Assembly (NCBI RefSeq): GCF_001421515.1
Contig: NZ_LMKM01000006.1
Span: forward strand, 78,307-142,306
Direction: 5' to 3'
DNA: 64,000 nt
DNA from: Pedobacter sp. Leaf216
GTDB taxonomy: Bacteria > Bacteroidota > Bacteroidia > Sphingobacteriales > Sphingobacteriaceae
The position numbers and the translations under genes were made by a program. The notes beneath the pieces are model-generated. The model did no database searches, was not told the DNA's origin, and saw only the letters and a list, made by a program, of their open reading frames with translations. Positions 62,537 to 64,000 of the stretch are shown here, in pieces (position 1 is the first letter of the stretch; each line of letters starts with the position of its first letter).

Positions 62537-62927
62537 ATAAAACTCATTAAATTAATAACATAATACTCGATTGCAGCATTTTTAGAATTTAGGTTAAATT
62601 CTAAAGGTAAGATTATTCACCAATGCGGTAATTACCAGTTGTGTAATAAAATATAGAATACATTGCAAAGATAAAGAAAACCCAAATCGTGCCCAAGCTG
62701 TTGAAGCTATCGAACAATTTTGAATTAAATTTAGCGTCCAAAGTTTTTTGAATACTAATTTCAAACCGCTATATTTGGGTAAGGCATTTCTACAGAGCCT
62801 GCCGTTCACCAATAGCAAAGCTGATAAGCACTGTATTCAAAAAAATAAATTGAAATAACTTTTGTATCATACGCAAAAGGGATGGTTGGTGAACGACGTT
62901 TTTATTGCGGATTAAAAGTGAATTTCA
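62537..62927. other. Intergenic region without recognised gene
   Basis: About 390 bp between divergent genes, AT-rich. It probably contains both promoters; TTTTGTATCAT near 62860 is -7-like. I see no gene or RNA. Confidence 0.5.
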
Positions 62928-63641
62928 ATGAAAATCCAAAAATACAATATCAATTACTATAAGCTTCAGGGGAAAAAACTCAAAAGAGAATTGGGCATAC
63001 CTCACATCGAAGCGTTGAATGAAGTTGCAAAAAAACATGGGTTTGCAAACTGGACTGATTGTCAAAGACAGGTTTTGGTTGGTTCAGAAACGGCAAAAAC
63101 CGAATTCCCCAAACTGAGCTTTACCATCTGGCTAAAAAAGCAAAAAAACAGAGATTCCCCACTTGGAGACCTATCCAGAGAGATGAACAATGATAAAAAT
63201 TGGCCATCCCATAATGACCATCAATCGTACGAAGATTACTTATATAGTCATGGAGCAGGCTGGCAGGCAATCGATACATTAAAAAAAGCGTGGAAGTCCT
63301 ATCAGAATAATTTAAAACGGCAGTTTTTACCTAAGAAAGCAAAACCCGCCGTTAAAAAACAGTCAGTTCAAGGTGACTCAAGAAGGGTTGTGATTGTCAA
63401 AAACATAATTCCTATTCATTTTAATAAAAGAACCGTTGAAAAATTCCAGGTCGGCGATAAGGCTTGGATATCATGGGATGCTAGAAAAGCCATACCAGTT
63501 ACTATTACTGAAATTGGTGAACAGAATTATTCATTTGTTATAGAACGTCCTTTGAAAAAGGCTGGAAATAAGCATCATCTATTTCTGGATGAAGTCAGAA
63601 GCACCCCAGAGCTTGCTTGTATCAACTGCGTTACCTCATAA
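62928..63641 (+). CDS. YozE-like domain protein
   Basis: A 237-residue protein. Residues 10-50 (LKRELGIPHIEALNEVAKKHGFANW) form a small helical module with the A-K-x-x-G-F-x-N-W motif often seen in mobile-element proteins. Residues 65-125 (FTIWLKKQKNRDSPLGDLSR through YLYSHGAGWQAIDTLKKAW) match the YozE SAM-like fold. The C-terminal part is beta-rich and of unknown function. A perfect terminator follows, so it is monocistronic. Confidence 0.65.
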   Translation: MKIQKYNINYYKLQGKKLKRELGIPHIEALNEVAKKHGFANWTDCQRQVLVGSETAKTEFPKLSFTIWLKKQKNRDSPLGDLSREMNNDKNWPSHNDHQSYEDYLYSHGAGWQAIDTLKKAWKSYQNNLKRQFLPKKAKPAVKKQSVQGDSRRVVIVKNIIPIHFNKRTVEKFQVGDKAWISWDARKAIPVTITEIGEQNYSFVIERPLKKAGNKHHLFLDEVRSTPELACINCVTS

Positions 63642-63681
63642 AATGCTCATTAAGCTACTATGGAACTTTACATTAAAAATA

Positions 63682-63712
63682 AAATGCCCGATGAAAACCG
63701 GGCATTTTTACT
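63682..63712 (+). terminator. Rho-independent terminator
   Basis: AAATGCCCG-ATGAAAAC-CGGGCATTT is a perfect 9-bp stem followed by a short T-run, 40 bp past the stop at 63641. Confidence 0.88.
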
Positions 63713-63786
63713 TTCCTATTGGCTACTATCAGCCAATATTTCGAATTACAAGAACTAATTTGGACATTTAACTTTAAAGTCAAATA

Positions 63787-63930
63787 ATGGCTAACCATCA
63801 CAATCTAATGAACGACAATACTTCCTTTATCAAAGATTTTACTTTAATTACCGAAATAGGACAAGAATTATCCAGTTTTTTTGATGGTTTGCAGACTAGG
63901 TGTGCACTTCCCCAAATTCAGACCAGTTAA
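63787..63930 (+). pseudogene. Truncated short gene, possibly cut by an IS
   Basis: An ATG at 63787 opens MANHHNLMNDNTSFIKDFTL, then ITEIGQELSSFFDGLQTR, and then runs into a different-looking sequence from 63901 before a TAA at 63928. The first 38 codons look coding. The tail looks like the end of a mobile element, so the gene is probably interrupted. The family was not recognised. Confidence 0.35.
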
Positions 63931-64000
63931 AAGTAGAATTCTAGACCGAGCGCAGCGAGGCTATTAGAAAAACTATTAATTTTAATTGGCAATATGAAAA
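63901..64000. mobile_element. Possible IS3-type terminus (cut by window edge)
   Basis: TGTGCACTTCCCCAAATTCA, followed by GACC, resembles the terminal repeats of IS3-family elements, which begin with TG and often carry a CCCC...AGAC pattern near position 20. The rest of the element would lie beyond the window, so neither a transposase nor the second end can be checked. Confidence 0.3.

Overview
The window looks like a chromosomal segment of a Bacteroidota bacterium, most like Sphingobacteriaceae (Pedobacter/Mucilaginibacter type). The signs are moderate GC, weak Shine-Dalgarno sequences, a two-component kinase with a periplasmic beta-propeller sensor, AraC regulators with about 300 residues, lipoproteins with short signal peptides, and many Bacteroidota-type SDR, VOC and NTF2-like proteins. 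No rRNA, tRNA or CRISPR array was seen. Family assignments come from reading motifs; no database search was run.

Region 1 (1-48.9 kb) is a dense cluster of small redox and detoxification genes. It holds ten short-chain dehydrogenase/reductase (SDR) genes, two of them lacking the catalytic motif. It also has four AraC regulators, two Crp/Fnr-like regulators, two paralogous LuxR-type response regulators (one beside a hybrid-type sensor kinase), two peroxiredoxins, and two MFS exporters. Further genes encode a GMC oxidoreductase, an aldehyde dehydrogenase, a nitroreductase, a DJ-1/PfpI lipoprotein, cupins, ABM/YdhR monooxygenase-like proteins, an alpha/beta hydrolase, a bestrophin, and a three-subunit molybdenum hydroxylase with cytochrome c. 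Four short DNA motifs recur 45-160 bp upstream of these genes: A, CAAAG direct repeats within TTATGAATTTCAAAGAT; B, TCACC-N6-GGTGA; C, TTAAC-N4-GTTAA; D, GTAGCCAAAA repeats. The cluster therefore reads as a few overlapping regulons, probably for electrophile or oxidative stress. Decayed genes (a cupin, a PepSY-type membrane protein, an amidohydrolase) show recent gene loss.

Region 2 (48.9-55.4 kb) is accessory. After 700 bp of decayed DNA comes a same-strand set: a PD-(D/E)XK (Mrr-type) endonuclease, a small membrane-anchored helical protein, and a 1373-residue protein with an N-terminal Mrr-like nuclease, a NACHT/STAND-type NTPase and a long helical-repeat C-terminus. This is the best candidate for an antiviral defence locus.

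Region 3 (55.5-64 kb) resembles a mobile-element or plasmid-derived module. It contains a DUF932 protein operon with small ORFs, a RadC/JAB gene broken by one in-frame stop, a two-TM potassium channel, a HEPN-like protein, an SRAP (YedK/HMCES) protein with its small partner, an anchored coiled-coil protein, and a YozE-like protein. At the right edge a short gene appears to be interrupted by what could be an IS3-type terminus. The left edge cuts a TPR protein.
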